Shown here: positions 17,219 through 26,097 of the stretch, one piece after another
How the letters are laid out: the number at the start of each line of letters is the position of its first letter
Position numbering within the stretch: position 1 is the first letter of the stretch
DNA from: Rhodobacteraceae bacterium LMO-JJ12
Lineage (GTDB): Bacteria; Pseudomonadota; Alphaproteobacteria; Rhodobacterales; Rhodobacteraceae
DNA: 64,000 nucleotides
Reading direction: 5' to 3'
Assembly (NCBI GenBank): GCA_021555075.1
Contig: JAKGBX010000001.1
Span: 2,356,001 to 2,420,000 of the forward strand
Translations under genes and position numbers: made by a program
Notes under the pieces: model-generated
Databases searched by the model: none
Told to the model about the DNA's origin: nothing
What the model saw: only the letters and a program-made list of their open reading frames with translations

Positions 17219-17986
17219 GTGAAACCATCGGGTGATGTCGACCAGACGCTCTACAAGAGCCTGATGGTGCTCGAAGCCGTAGCATCGTCAAGTGAACCAT
17301 GTGGCATTACCGAATTAGCTGACAAACTCAGTTTGACCAAAAGCAATACACATCGGATATTGCGTGGCTTTGTTTCACTTGGATACCTACGGGTATCCGA
17401 AACACGTGGCCGCTACGAACTCACCAGTAAGTTGTGGGAGATGGGCTCCCATTTCTTTTCCAAGCTTGATGTTCACCGGATATGCGCGCCCTACATGACA
17501 AGGATTGCCGCAGAAACGCAGGAGACTGTCTTGCTGTCATCGCTTGAGGGGACCGAGGTGTTGTTCTTGGGTATGATCGAAAGCTCTCAAGCTATACGTG
17601 CATATACTGCTGTAGGACAGCGCGCACCTGCACATTGTATTTCGAGCGGACAGGTTCAGCTCGCATGGGCGAATGAGAGTATTTTAGACCTCGTCAAAGC
17701 CGATTTGACACAACATACGCCGAACACGATCACAAATGCAGCCGAACTTGATGAGCGGCTTGAGACAATTCGGCGAGAGGGGTTTGCAATTTCTGAATGT
17801 GAATGGAACGCCAACGCAAATGCAGTTGCCGTCCCGATTTTTAATGCCGTTGGCGCGGTAATCGCGGGTATTGCCATTTCCGGACCGGACAATCGGCTCG
17901 ACAGGGCAGCATGTATCAAGCATAGTTCCATGCTCATTGAAATAGGCAAGGAAATTTCAGGAATACTCGGCTACCGCGAAGCTTGA
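17219..17986 (+). CDS. IclR-family transcriptional regulator
   Basis: 255 residues from GTG 17219, which has GGGGAGGAAG 4-8 bases upstream; the ATG at 17147 would add 24 unconserved residues. N-terminal winged HTH (about residues 17-75; ITELADKLSLTKSNTHRILR) and C-terminal effector-binding IclR domain (YMTRIAAETQETVLL, ISSGQVQLAW). Divergent from the TRAP operon and very probably its regulator, sensing the substrate or a metabolite. Confidence 0.92.
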   Translation: MKPSGDVDQTLYKSLMVLEAVASSSEPCGITELADKLSLTKSNTHRILRGFVSLGYLRVSETRGRYELTSKLWEMGSHFFSKLDVHRICAPYMTRIAAETQETVLLSSLEGTEVLFLGMIESSQAIRAYTAVGQRAPAHCISSGQVQLAWANESILDLVKADLTQHTPNTITNAAELDERLETIRREGFAISECEWNANANAVAVPIFNAVGAVIAGIAISGPDNRLDRAACIKHSSMLIEIGKEISGILGYREA

Positions 17987-18301
17987 AGTGCTGTCATGTG
18001 TGGACGGCCCCTGTTTTGCAAGGATTGATTTGAGCTGACGGTGATCGTTCCAGGTTGCGGTCATGTGTCCGGCCTTTGTGCGCGGTGCATGTAACCGCTG
18101 GCCCTCCCTCTCAGCGATGCAAGCATCGCCTGCCGGGCAATGGATGAAGTCCGCATATTGGGTCCCAATCAGACGGACGAGCTTGTGAGCCCAGACAGCA
18201 CCACGGGGTGTCCCAACTGCGGTCCCTTTCGATCATCATCACTCATTTCTGCCCTTGCGTTCGTTCACGGCGACACCAGACTCCGCTTGTATCTCCTGTA
18301 T
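17987..18301. other. Gene-free stretch downstream of iclR, probable IS flank
   Basis: No intact gene is seen. It leads into the IS110 remnant and probably contains its non-coding end. Confidence 0.35.
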
Positions 18302-18515
18302 TCAGATGGCCGGGGTGGCCTTTAAGCTTACTCCCTTCGCGAGCAGTGCCCATGCGGTACGGGCGGTCTTGTTGGCGATTGCCACGGTAACGACCCGAGT
18401 CGGCTTGCGCTCCAAGAGAGATCGGACCCAAGCGCCGCGATTTCCCGCGCCCGATAATGCGATGTGGCGTAGGCCTCAATGCCAATCAGGCAGGGTTCCA
18501 CTTTCGACAGGAAAT
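18302..18515 (-). pseudogene. IS110-family transposase, internally deleted remnant
   Basis: Minus strand: the N-terminal piece FLSKVEPCLIGIEAYATSHY (then RAREIAALG) of an IS110/IS116 transposase is followed within 10-20 codons, in another frame, by the C-terminal piece LERKPTRVVTVAIANKTART (then AWALLAKG) and a stop at 18304-18302. The whole middle of the protein is gone. It begins directly where IS6 copy B loses homology. Confidence 0.65.
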
Positions 18516-18523
18516 TCAGAACA

Positions 18524-19212
18524 GCGCCACTCGGAGAGAGCAGCGGCTCGATTGGCCTTGAAATTGTCGCGTGAGTAAAGGTGGCGCTCCTGATTGAAAT
18601 AGTTGCAGACGGAGGCATGAATGGCGACGAATTTCTGCAAACATCGCATTCTGTGGAACCGTTGCATTGCCCGTTCTCGTCGTCGAAATGGCAGGTGGAA
18701 ATTCTCCGCTCGATTGTTCAGCCAGCGGCCGATCTCCTGCTTGCCGGAATTGCCGATAAACTTCATCGCAGCGCCATAAGATCGGAGTTTGTCGGTCACA
18801 ATGATGTGCGGTTGGCCGTACCGCTTCATTGATTTTCTTATGAATTTCAATGCAGCTTTCCGATCTCGACGCTTCGTGACAAAGGATTCCACCACCTCGC
18901 CCTCGTGATCCACAGCCCGCTCAAGATAGTGCAGTTCACCGTTGATCTTCACGAAGACCTCGTCCAGATGCCACTGCCAATTGGAGTGCGCTCGCATCCC
19001 GTTGATGCGATTTCGCCGAATCTCGGCAGCAAACATCGGGCCAAATCGGTTCCACCAGAAACGGACCGATTCTTGGCTGACATCGATCCCTCGCTCGTGC
19101 AGAATCTCCTCGACATTGCAGAGCGAGAGCGGAAATCGAACATACATCATCACCGCCAGGCGGATGATCTCTGGGCTGGTTCGGAAATACCGAATGGAGA
19201 GCGTTTTGTCAT
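18524..19212 (-). pseudogene. IS6-family transposase, nearly full length but frameshifted (copy B)
   Basis: DDE transposase of the IS6/IS26 group. The main frame runs from about 19190 through HLDEVFVKINGE (first catalytic Asp), VTDKLRSYGAA (second Asp) and NRAENFHLPFRRRERAM (catalytic Glu) to KANRAAALSEWR. The true start MTKRSPF (ATG at 19212) is separated from the body by a one-base deletion around codon 7, so normal initiation yields a short dead product; a shorter version could start at 19153. The C-terminus is fused to IS110 sequence. Probably inactive. Confidence 0.8.
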
Positions 19213-19269
19213 CCCGCGAACCTAGGTGACCACCCTGCCCCCCTCAAGCACCATCGCTCTGACAATGCC
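19213..19269 (-). mobile_element. IS6-family left end (copy B)
   Basis: Minus strand from 19269: GGCATTGTCAGAGCGATGG, then CTTGAGGGGGGCAGGGTGGT running into the transposase leader. It is an altered version of the terminal repeat at 54319. Confidence 0.6.
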
Positions 19270-19289
19270 CTCTTGTCCCAAGCTTTCGA

Positions 19290-20297
19290 TCATGCCCGTT
19301 TAAGCTGTTTGAAGTACGTGCCGAGTTGGCGCACACGCCCGACCAGACCATTGGGCATCAATACGATCGCCCCAGCAATAATGATGCCAAGACCAAAGGT
19401 GCGAAACTGACCGAACTCGCGCATCAACTCGTCCGCGCCGACAAGGACAACCGTTCCGACAAGTGGTCCCCAGAACGTGCCGGTACCGCCGACGACAACG
19501 ATGGCGATGATGAACATCAATGTCGGAAGCTGCAGGATTGTTGGCCCGATAACTTGAAAATGCGCGGCATAGACCCCGCCGGCAAGACCTGTAAAAAACG
19601 CCGAAATCCCGAAAACCAGCATTTGCACGCGAAAACGATTGACGCCGCGCGCAATAGCATAGCCTGGATTGTCTCGAATAGCGCGAAAGGCGTGGCCCAT
19701 CGGGCTCTTGATCAAGACCCATGTGACCGTCATGATGATGACAAATAGCGTGCACACGATGGCATAGTTTCCGATAATCCACTTGCCTCGCAACAACGCA
19801 CGGGTGCCAAAGTCACCAAAACGCGAAAAGCCGCCGGGACCACCGGTCAACTGCCGACAAACGCTGCCGACCTGAATGAAACATTCCGTATCGGTAACGA
19901 TCAACAAATACATCACCTGCGTGACGGCCAGCGTCAACAAAGCGACGTAGACCCCTGATAGCCTAAGACAGGCTAGACCGATCAGGATTGAAAACACTAC
20001 CGCCACCAATGCGCCAGGTAGGAGTGCCGCCCAGACGGACCAACCGAGAAAAAAGCAAAGCATCGCAGTCGCGTAGCCACCCGCAGCAAAGATCGCCAGT
20101 GGTGCAAGTGAAAAAACTCCGGCAAATCCAAAGACCAGATTCCATTGAGAGGCGATGCAAGCATAAAAAAGCGCAAGTATGATTTGCCCCATCACATAGC
20201 GGCTTTCGATCACCATAGGCAGTATCGCGGCGGCAATAATCAAGAGCAGGGCGATTAACAGATCCTTCGACCCATTTCGGCTCAGCAGCTTTTTCAT
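19290..20297 (-). CDS. livM: Branched-chain amino acid/amide ABC transporter permease LivM
   Basis: LivM-type permease, 335 residues from ATG 20297 (GGAG upstream). About eight hydrophobic helices; motifs GFAGVFSLAPLAIFAAGGY and HAFRAIRDNPGYAIARGVN, the latter the EAA-like loop. Last gene of a leftward LIV-type importer operon (28.5 to 19.3 kb). LIV-type systems also import amides and urea; the neighbouring amidase makes an amide or amino-alcohol derivative plausible here. Confidence 0.88.
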   Translation of the reverse strand: MKKLLSRNGSKDLLIALLLIIAAAILPMVIESRYVMGQIILALFYACIASQWNLVFGFAGVFSLAPLAIFAAGGYATAMLCFFLGWSVWAALLPGALVAVVFSILIGLACLRLSGVYVALLTLAVTQVMYLLIVTDTECFIQVGSVCRQLTGGPGGFSRFGDFGTRALLRGKWIIGNYAIVCTLFVIIMTVTWVLIKSPMGHAFRAIRDNPGYAIARGVNRFRVQMLVFGISAFFTGLAGGVYAAHFQVIGPTILQLPTLMFIIAIVVVGGTGTFWGPLVGTVVLVGADELMREFGQFRTFGLGIIIAGAIVLMPNGLVGRVRQLGTYFKQLKRA

Positions 20298-20349
20298 TCT
20301 TTGAGTCTCCGTAAATCGAGGCAAAAGGGATTCGTGCATGTCTACTGTG

Positions 20350-21234
20350 CTACATCCGCTGAACCTTAACGCGACCCAAAAGACCCCCGGGGCGCAAGAT
20401 CAGCACCAGCACAACCGCACTTAGCAACATCGGATAACCCCAGCGGGCTCCGAAAGCGTATTGAACCCAAGCTTCCAGCAAAGCGAGCGCGAAGGAAACC
20501 ATCACTGCGCCGGGTAAATTGCCCAAACCCGCGACAACACACATGATGAATGCCTTGAGCATCGGGTCGTTTCCAAGCGACGGCGATAGTTGCACCATAG
20601 ACGACAACAGCAAGCCACAAATCGCTGCAACCGCGCCCGAGAGCATCAGAACGTAAAGATAAACACGATCTACCGCCACGCCCATCAACTTGGCCGCCGT
20701 CCCATTCTGGGCAGTGGCGCGGATAGCACGACCGATCCGGGTACGTGCCAATAGAAGCGTAAGCACCGCCATAGCCAAAACGGCTGCGAACATGATGATC
20801 AGATTTTGCCACGGCATGGCAATAGGACCAAGCGACATCGCTCCGCTTACGGTGATCGGCTGCTTTAACGGCTGACCTCCGAACCAAAGCAGGATTCCGT
20901 TTTCCAGAGCGATTGCGACGCCAACTGTGGCAATCATAACATTCGCTTCAAAATCGGCGCTGGCTTGCCGCAGCACATTGCGGACAACCAATACGTAGAT
21001 CAGCCCACCCGCCACCACCCCAGCGAGAACCGAGGCAATGACCCCGACAGGTATGGGAAGACCCAAGCCAGTAATTGCACCATAAGCGGCATAACCACCC
21101 AAGGTCAGCAGCGCACCATGCGCCATGTTTAGAACGCCAAGGGCCCCCCAAACCAACGACAGACCAATCGTCGCGATAGCGTAAAGTGCACCAACAGTAA
21201 GCCCCGACACCAGTATTGAATAAAATGTATTCAT
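20350..21234 (-). CDS. livH: Branched-chain amino acid/amide ABC transporter permease LivH
   Basis: LivH-type permease, 294 residues. It starts LVSGLTVGALYAIATIGLSL and contains GVLNMAHGALLTLGGYAAY, typical of the family, and IGRAIRATAQNGTAAKLMGV as the coupling loop. GGGGGATAACA lies just before its ATG. It follows livF by 2 bases. Confidence 0.9.
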   Translation of the reverse strand: MNTFYSILVSGLTVGALYAIATIGLSLVWGALGVLNMAHGALLTLGGYAAYGAITGLGLPIPVGVIASVLAGVVAGGLIYVLVVRNVLRQASADFEANVMIATVGVAIALENGILLWFGGQPLKQPITVSGAMSLGPIAMPWQNLIIMFAAVLAMAVLTLLLARTRIGRAIRATAQNGTAAKLMGVAVDRVYLYVLMLSGAVAAICGLLLSSMVQLSPSLGNDPMLKAFIMCVVAGLGNLPGAVMVSFALALLEAWVQYAFGARWGYPMLLSAVVLVLILRPGGLLGRVKVQRM

Positions 21235-21236
21235 TG

Positions 21237-21965
21237 TTATCCCCCTAAATACGCGGTGATCAGTTCATCACTTGCCAGCAGTTCGGCCGGCGGGCCGGAC
21301 CAAACAAATTCACCGTTGTCGAGCAAGAACATCCGGTCCGAAATATCAGCGATACGCGCCGGGTTTTCCTCAATAAGCAAAATGGTTCGTCCTTCGCGAC
21401 CAAGGGCCGCGATGACTTCATAGATCTGTTCTATGATCAAAGGCGCGAGACCCAGTGACGGTTCGTCAATCATCAGCAACCGCGCGTTCATCATCAAACC
21501 GCGCCCGATGCCGACCATCCGCCGTTCGCCACCCGACAGCGTAGAAACGACTTGGTTCTTACGTTCGGCCAACTTGGGAAGCAAATCGTGCACTTCCTCC
21601 AGCCGCCGGGCAATTTCCTTGCGGTCACTACACAGAAACGCGCCCATGAGCAGGTTTTCATACACCGTCATGTCGGGAAACAGCAGATCGCCCTGCGGTA
21701 CATGGGCGATCCCAAGTGCCGCTACCTGATGCGCCGGTTTGCTTATAGTCGTACCGTCAAGCCGTATCTCTCCGCTGCGTAGCGGCACAATTCCCGAGAT
21801 AGTGTGCAGCAGAGTAGATTTTCCGTGGCCATTCGGACCGACCACGGTCACCAACTCCCCCGATGCGATGGACAGGGATACACCCTGCAACACCTCTATG
21901 CCTTCATATCCGGAACGGATACCCTTCACTTCAAGGACCGGCGTTGGGCCAGGTGGACTCATCAT
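21237..21965 (-). CDS. livF: LIV-type ABC transporter ATP-binding protein LivF
   Basis: ABC ATPase of 242 residues: Walker A GPNGHGKST near 40, signature LSGGERRMVGIGR near 141, Walker B LLMIDEPSLGLAP. The ATG overlaps the livG stop by 4 bases. Works as a heterodimer with LivG. Confidence 0.9.
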   Translation of the reverse strand: MMSPPGPTPVLEVKGIRSGYEGIEVLQGVSLSIASGELVTVVGPNGHGKSTLLHTISGIVPLRSGEIRLDGTTISKPAHQVAALGIAHVPQGDLLFPDMTVYENLLMGAFLCSDRKEIARRLEEVHDLLPKLAERKNQVVSTLSGGERRMVGIGRGLMMNARLLMIDEPSLGLAPLIIEQIYEVIAALGREGRTILLIEENPARIADISDRMFLLDNGEFVWSGPPAELLASDELITAYLGG

Positions 21966-22762
21966 TTCTTTGCTCCAGCCTTGGGGGCGAAATGTTGTTT
22001 CAACCGTTCCTTAGTTCCATGACCTAAATACACTTCAACTACTCGGTCATCTTCAGAAACGTCTTCAGGACGACCTTCAAACAGGAGGCTGCCATGGTGC
22101 ATGATCAAAACCCGACTGGACAAATCCAGCAAGAAACGCATGACGTGCTCAATCAAGACTATGGTCAGTCCGTTCTGAGCCAGCCGTCGCACCAACCCGA
22201 TGATCAGATCAATTTCGGTCGAGTTTAAGCCGCCGACAGGTTCGTCCAGAAATAATATCTTAGGTGAGGTGGCGATCGCCCCGGCGATCATCAGCAGTTT
22301 GCGGTCCAAAACCGGAAGCTCTGCAACGGTACGATGTGCTTTATCTATCAGCCCGGTAAATTCCAATGCTTCGGTTGCTGCGCGACGGACGGGTTCTCCC
22401 AGACGAAGCCCGGGGAAAAGCCGACGTGTTCGCCCATAATACGCGGCGATTTCAACATTTTCCAAAACGGTCATATGCTCGAACGCGGCATTCAACTGAA
22501 AGGTTCTGGCTATTCCCATCTGACAAATGCGGTCAGCGGTCAAACGGGTGATGTCGTGCCCGTCAAAAATTATCTTCCCCGAGGATGCCGGAGTGACCCC
22601 CGTAACCACATCAAAGAAAGTCGTCTTGCCCGCACCGTTGGGACCGCCAATACCAAGGATTTCACCTTTACGCACAGAGATTGAAATATCCTCTACCGCC
22701 ACGAGGGATCCAAAACGCCGAGTAACCCCCTCGCAAACCAGTAGCTGATCAGAATTTGCCAT
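21962..22762 (-). CDS. livG: LIV-type ABC transporter ATP-binding protein LivG
   Basis: ABC ATPase of 266 residues from ATG 22762 (AGGGA 7 bases upstream). Walker A GGPNGAGKTT near 36 and Walker B ILFLDEPVGGLN are normal. The usual signature LSYGQ is replaced by LPVLDRKLLMIAGA, so the signature glycine is absent; the LivF partner retains an intact one. Gene order is SBP-livG-livF-livH-livM. Confidence 0.88.
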   Translation of the reverse strand: MANSDQLLVCEGVTRRFGSLVAVEDISISVRKGEILGIGGPNGAGKTTFFDVVTGVTPASSGKIIFDGHDITRLTADRICQMGIARTFQLNAAFEHMTVLENVEIAAYYGRTRRLFPGLRLGEPVRRAATEALEFTGLIDKAHRTVAELPVLDRKLLMIAGAIATSPKILFLDEPVGGLNSTEIDLIIGLVRRLAQNGLTIVLIEHVMRFLLDLSSRVLIMHHGSLLFEGRPEDVSEDDRVVEVYLGHGTKERLKQHFAPKAGAKK

Positions 22763-22809
22763 CAATCATTCCCTAGTGAATACACAGTTGAATTTGCGCG
22801 GGCGAAAGA

Positions 22810-22834
22810 ACATGGGCGAAAGCTCCGCCCATGT
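22810..22834 (-). terminator. Hairpin between the LIV binding-protein gene and livG
   Basis: Perfect 9-bp stem ACATGGGCG/CGCCCATGT (22810-22818 and 22826-22834) with a 7-base loop just after the SBP stop; minus-strand continuation TTCTTTCG is weakly T-rich. Likely a partial terminator or mRNA stabiliser. Confidence 0.5.
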
Positions 22835-22853
22835 CCGTGTTTTGCGCAGCGCC

Positions 22854-24149
22854 TTAGCTAAGCCAGGGCGGCAACATGAACTCATGTGTAGCGTATAGAT
22901 CTGGATCGATCAGGCGAGGTTCGGTGCGATAGTCCTGATGTTGCAGGAACTGGTGCGGCAACCCGAGCGAAGGATCCTTGACCTGAGTGGGATAGCTGAC
23001 AGCAACCAACCCTTCTTGATCAAACCGGAATGACCCGCTGACGCCGCGATATACCATCTTGCGCAGGACTCCGGCCACTTTGCGGGCCTGGTCGCCATCA
23101 AACGGCTCGCCCGGCCCGCCTGCGATTGCCGCTGCCATCGCGTACATCCACAAACAGTCATAGGTTTGCGCACCTGTCAGCCATGATGCGGTTTCTCCGA
23201 ATTTCTCTTTATAGGCAGCACGGTAATCCGCCGCAAAATCGTCCGGCAAGCCACCAATGACGGTTGAATAGATCACGCCGTTGATCGCCTCGCCACCAAT
23301 TTCACGAAAGACCGGAAGCGAAGGACCATACTGCATGTAAATCAGGCTCTTTGTCGGTTGAGCCAAGAACTGCGTCATGAACTGAGCCAGATCCTGCGCG
23401 AGAAAATGTGTGACAATGATCGCTGCAGGTGGGTCATCACGCAGTTTTGCCAGCACGGGCCCCCACTGGCTGGTCGGAAAGGGAACAGTTTCATACGTTG
23501 AAATCTCCCAACCGTATTCCGCGGCTTTGTCGCGAATAGCGTTGCCGATGACGATAGCATATTCTACCGCCGATGCGACGATGGCGATTTTTTTGTTCTC
23601 CGGTTCCCACTGCCCCGAAGCTTCAAGCGAGTTCAGAAAGTTGAGGCAACCCGGCCCATACCAGAACTCAGCCGGATCGGTCTGAAACCCACCATAATAT
23701 CGTTCCGGATCGGTTTTGACTTTTTCAGGATGCGCAATTTGAGTGTTATTGTGCATGACAATAACGTCGTTATCAGCAGCGATATCCAGCTCGACCATAT
23801 TCGCACCAAGGTTATACCCATTGACGATAGCCGGTGTGTTAAAGCGGTCGATCAATCGCTGCATGGACTGCCCCACCAGGTCGGCGCCCATTTCGCGGGT
23901 GTCTTCGATGTGAATTTCGACCGGGCGCCCAAGAATGCCGCCCGCGGCGTTGATTTCTTCTGCCGCAAGATCGAGCCCGTTCTTGAACTCGACGCCATCA
24001 CCAGCAGCTGCACCCGACATCGGTAGCGCTGCACCGATTGGAATCGGAGTACTGTCTTGTGCAACTGCCCGACCGCCATTCATCGCTACCAGCGCAGCAC
24101 TCATGCTAGCCGTACTTAACGCCCCTTGTAAAAGTTGCCGTCTTTTCAT
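22854..24149 (-). CDS. LIV/amide-type ABC transporter substrate-binding protein
   Basis: Periplasmic binding protein, 431 residues, type I fold. The N-terminus MKRRQLLQGALSTASM with a hydrophobic stretch to AVAQ is a signal peptide, with a weak twin-arginine look. Mature start IPIGAALPMSGAAAGDG and AAEEINAAGGILGRPVEI are typical of Leu/Ile/Val, amide and urea binding proteins. It delivers the substrate to LivGFHM. The ligand is unknown; context (amidase, kinases, microcompartment) points to a small amide or amino-alcohol compound. Confidence 0.88.
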   Translation of the reverse strand: MKRRQLLQGALSTASMSAALVAMNGGRAVAQDSTPIPIGAALPMSGAAAGDGVEFKNGLDLAAEEINAAGGILGRPVEIHIEDTREMGADLVGQSMQRLIDRFNTPAIVNGYNLGANMVELDIAADNDVIVMHNNTQIAHPEKVKTDPERYYGGFQTDPAEFWYGPGCLNFLNSLEASGQWEPENKKIAIVASAVEYAIVIGNAIRDKAAEYGWEISTYETVPFPTSQWGPVLAKLRDDPPAAIIVTHFLAQDLAQFMTQFLAQPTKSLIYMQYGPSLPVFREIGGEAINGVIYSTVIGGLPDDFAADYRAAYKEKFGETASWLTGAQTYDCLWMYAMAAAIAGGPGEPFDGDQARKVAGVLRKMVYRGVSGSFRFDQEGLVAVSYPTQVKDPSLGLPHQFLQHQDYRTEPRLIDPDLYATHEFMLPPWLS

Positions 24150-24278
24150 TATCTTATTCCCTGTCTTTTGTTAAAGAATCGCACGCGTTAACCGAGTATG
24201 GCGATCCATTTTCCGGACCTCGGAATCCGGGGCTTTCTATTGCGCAAATGCATTAAATATTTGGCCCTGATCTTGAAT

Positions 24279-25040
24279 TCAGAACTGTGCGAAAACTCCC
24301 AGCGACCAGCCGCCGTCGACCAGCAGGCTTTGACCATGGATGTGATCCGATAGATCAGAGCACATAAACATCGCCGCATCGGCAATTTGTTTGGGGGTGC
24401 CCCATTTTCCATCAGGTGTTTGCCCGGCCAACATCGCCTTGACATTGTCATCGTAGATATCGGTCATCGGAGTGGTGATAAATCCCGGTGCGATAGCGTT
24501 TACGTTAATGCCATGCGCCGCGTAATCCATTGCCACCTGACGGGTGAAATTCAATGCGCCGCCCTTTGCTGTGCAGTAGGCTGCGAAACCCTGATTGCTA
24601 CGGTAACCGGAAATAGACCCGATCGAAACGATCTTGCCGCCGCGGCCTTGCTCCATCATGTGGCGAACAGATTCTCGGGTAGTGTAGAAAAGCCCATCCA
24701 GATTGACCGCCATTGTCTGTCGCCAAGTTTCGTCGTCTGTATCAAGCACGGAACCAGCCAGTAGCAATCCGGCGGAAAGAACAGAAATATCAATGCCTTT
24801 GGTCTTTGCAATCTCGGCGAAAACCCGGCTCACCGCGGCGCTATCCGCTACGTCCAATTCTGCGAAGTCGACCTTGGGGTCGTCATACATCGCTTTTTCA
24901 TCATCAGTGTGATAGGGTTTGCGGGACAATACGGTCACACTGGCCCCAGCCTCTGCTAGGGACCGAACTACCGCTGCGCCAATTCCCGAACTACCGCCCG
25001 TCACAACGGCGTGTTTTCCGGTAAAATCAAACTTTGTCAT
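24279..25040 (-). CDS. Short-chain dehydrogenase/reductase
   Basis: Cytoplasmic NAD(P)-dependent SDR, 253 residues. Cofactor motif TGGSSGIG near residue 15, catalytic Ser in SIGSISGYRS, YxxxK as YCTAK near 156, and the C-terminal QSLLVDGGW. GGGAG lies before the ATG. In mycobacterial RMM-type loci an SDR interconverts aminoacetone and 1-amino-2-propanol; the same role is plausible here but not shown by sequence. Confidence 0.9.
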   Translation of the reverse strand: MTKFDFTGKHAVVTGGSSGIGAAVVRSLAEAGASVTVLSRKPYHTDDEKAMYDDPKVDFAELDVADSAAVSRVFAEIAKTKGIDISVLSAGLLLAGSVLDTDDETWRQTMAVNLDGLFYTTRESVRHMMEQGRGGKIVSIGSISGYRSNQGFAAYCTAKGGALNFTRQVAMDYAAHGINVNAIAPGFITTPMTDIYDDNVKAMLAGQTPDGKWGTPKQIADAAMFMCSDLSDHIHGQSLLVDGGWSLGVFAQF

Positions 25041-25163
25041 TTCAGTCTCCCAATTATTTTGGTGTGTGTGTTGTTTAGGCTTCCAGCACTGAAGTTAATT
25101 TGAAGCTATCTTTCGACTTTTGCAGTCGAAATAGGCGATTTCGTATTAAGGGGACCCCTAAGG

Positions 25164-26087
25164 TTAAATTGTCCTCAGCCAATCATCCCATCGGGGGTCA
25201 TTGAACAACATGCGGGCGCGAGCGTATTTCCAGATGCCGTATTTCTGATAATCGAAGTCCCATTCCGACAACTTGCGCTGTTGCACCGCCCAAGAACCCC
25301 ATTTCATGTCGGCCACAGCACGCGCTATCATGACCCGCGCGACGATATCGCGGCGCAATTCGCCGTAGTATCGCTCGATTAGTTCCAGCGATGTCTCCTC
25401 ATCAACAAAGACCTCACCAAGAAAAACGCCCAGCTCATATGCACGTTCATTGTTTGACGCGAATTCAAAGTCGATCAGCTTCATGTCCTCAAGCTGATCA
25501 CCGTTCATCCGCACCATGAAATTTCCTGGCATCGGGTCGCCGTGACAGGGCACCAGATCCAATCCAGACGCGAAAAATGCATCCTTCGCTTTGTTGTATT
25601 GCTTGAGCAACCAAGGGAAATCGGCAGGCACACCAGCACCGATCTCTGCCCCTTGCGTGATGTGTTCATCGGTCATCGAGAAGATGTCCTTGGTCGTGGA
25701 AAACATCTTTGAGCCATGCTGCTTGGCATAAAGATCAATCACAGCATCCAGAAAATCACGGCGGGCGAAATCGGCGCTGGTCGAAGCGGTGTGTTCGGTC
25801 AGGAATTCCGATACTTCAAGCCCGGTTTCGCCGTCATAAAACAACAGCTCTGGTCCGATCCCGAGAGCATGTGCCTGACGCGTCGCCTCAACAGATTGGG
25901 TGCGGTCGACAAAGTTCTCCGACCCAATTCCGTAGACTTTCATGAAATACTTCTTACCTTCAAACGTGGCCAACCAGTTAGAGTTCAGCAGCCCCCCGAC
26001 CAGTGGTTCAACCTTGACGGATTCGGTTGACCAGCCGGGCACGGCCTCCACTGCGGCGTCCAGTTGTTTTTGAATTGCACTGTCCAT
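25164..26087 (-). CDS. Choline/ethanolamine-kinase-like phosphotransferase (APH fold)
   Basis: 307 residues from ATG 26087, which has GAGGAG 6 bases upstream; the long frame from 26228 is spurious. APH/choline-kinase catalytic loop CHGDPMPGNFM and metal-binding IDFEFA are both present. Such kinases phosphorylate amino alcohols such as ethanolamine, choline or aminopropanol. Nearly abuts a second kinase gene (stop 26098), forming a tandem pair. Substrate inferred. Confidence 0.85.
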   Translation of the reverse strand: MDSAIQKQLDAAVEAVPGWSTESVKVEPLVGGLLNSNWLATFEGKKYFMKVYGIGSENFVDRTQSVEATRQAHALGIGPELLFYDGETGLEVSEFLTEHTASTSADFARRDFLDAVIDLYAKQHGSKMFSTTKDIFSMTDEHITQGAEIGAGVPADFPWLLKQYNKAKDAFFASGLDLVPCHGDPMPGNFMVRMNGDQLEDMKLIDFEFASNNERAYELGVFLGEVFVDEETSLELIERYYGELRRDIVARVMIARAVADMKWGSWAVQQRKLSEWDFDYQKYGIWKYARARMLFNDPRWDDWLRTI

Positions 26088-26097
26088 GCTCATCTCC

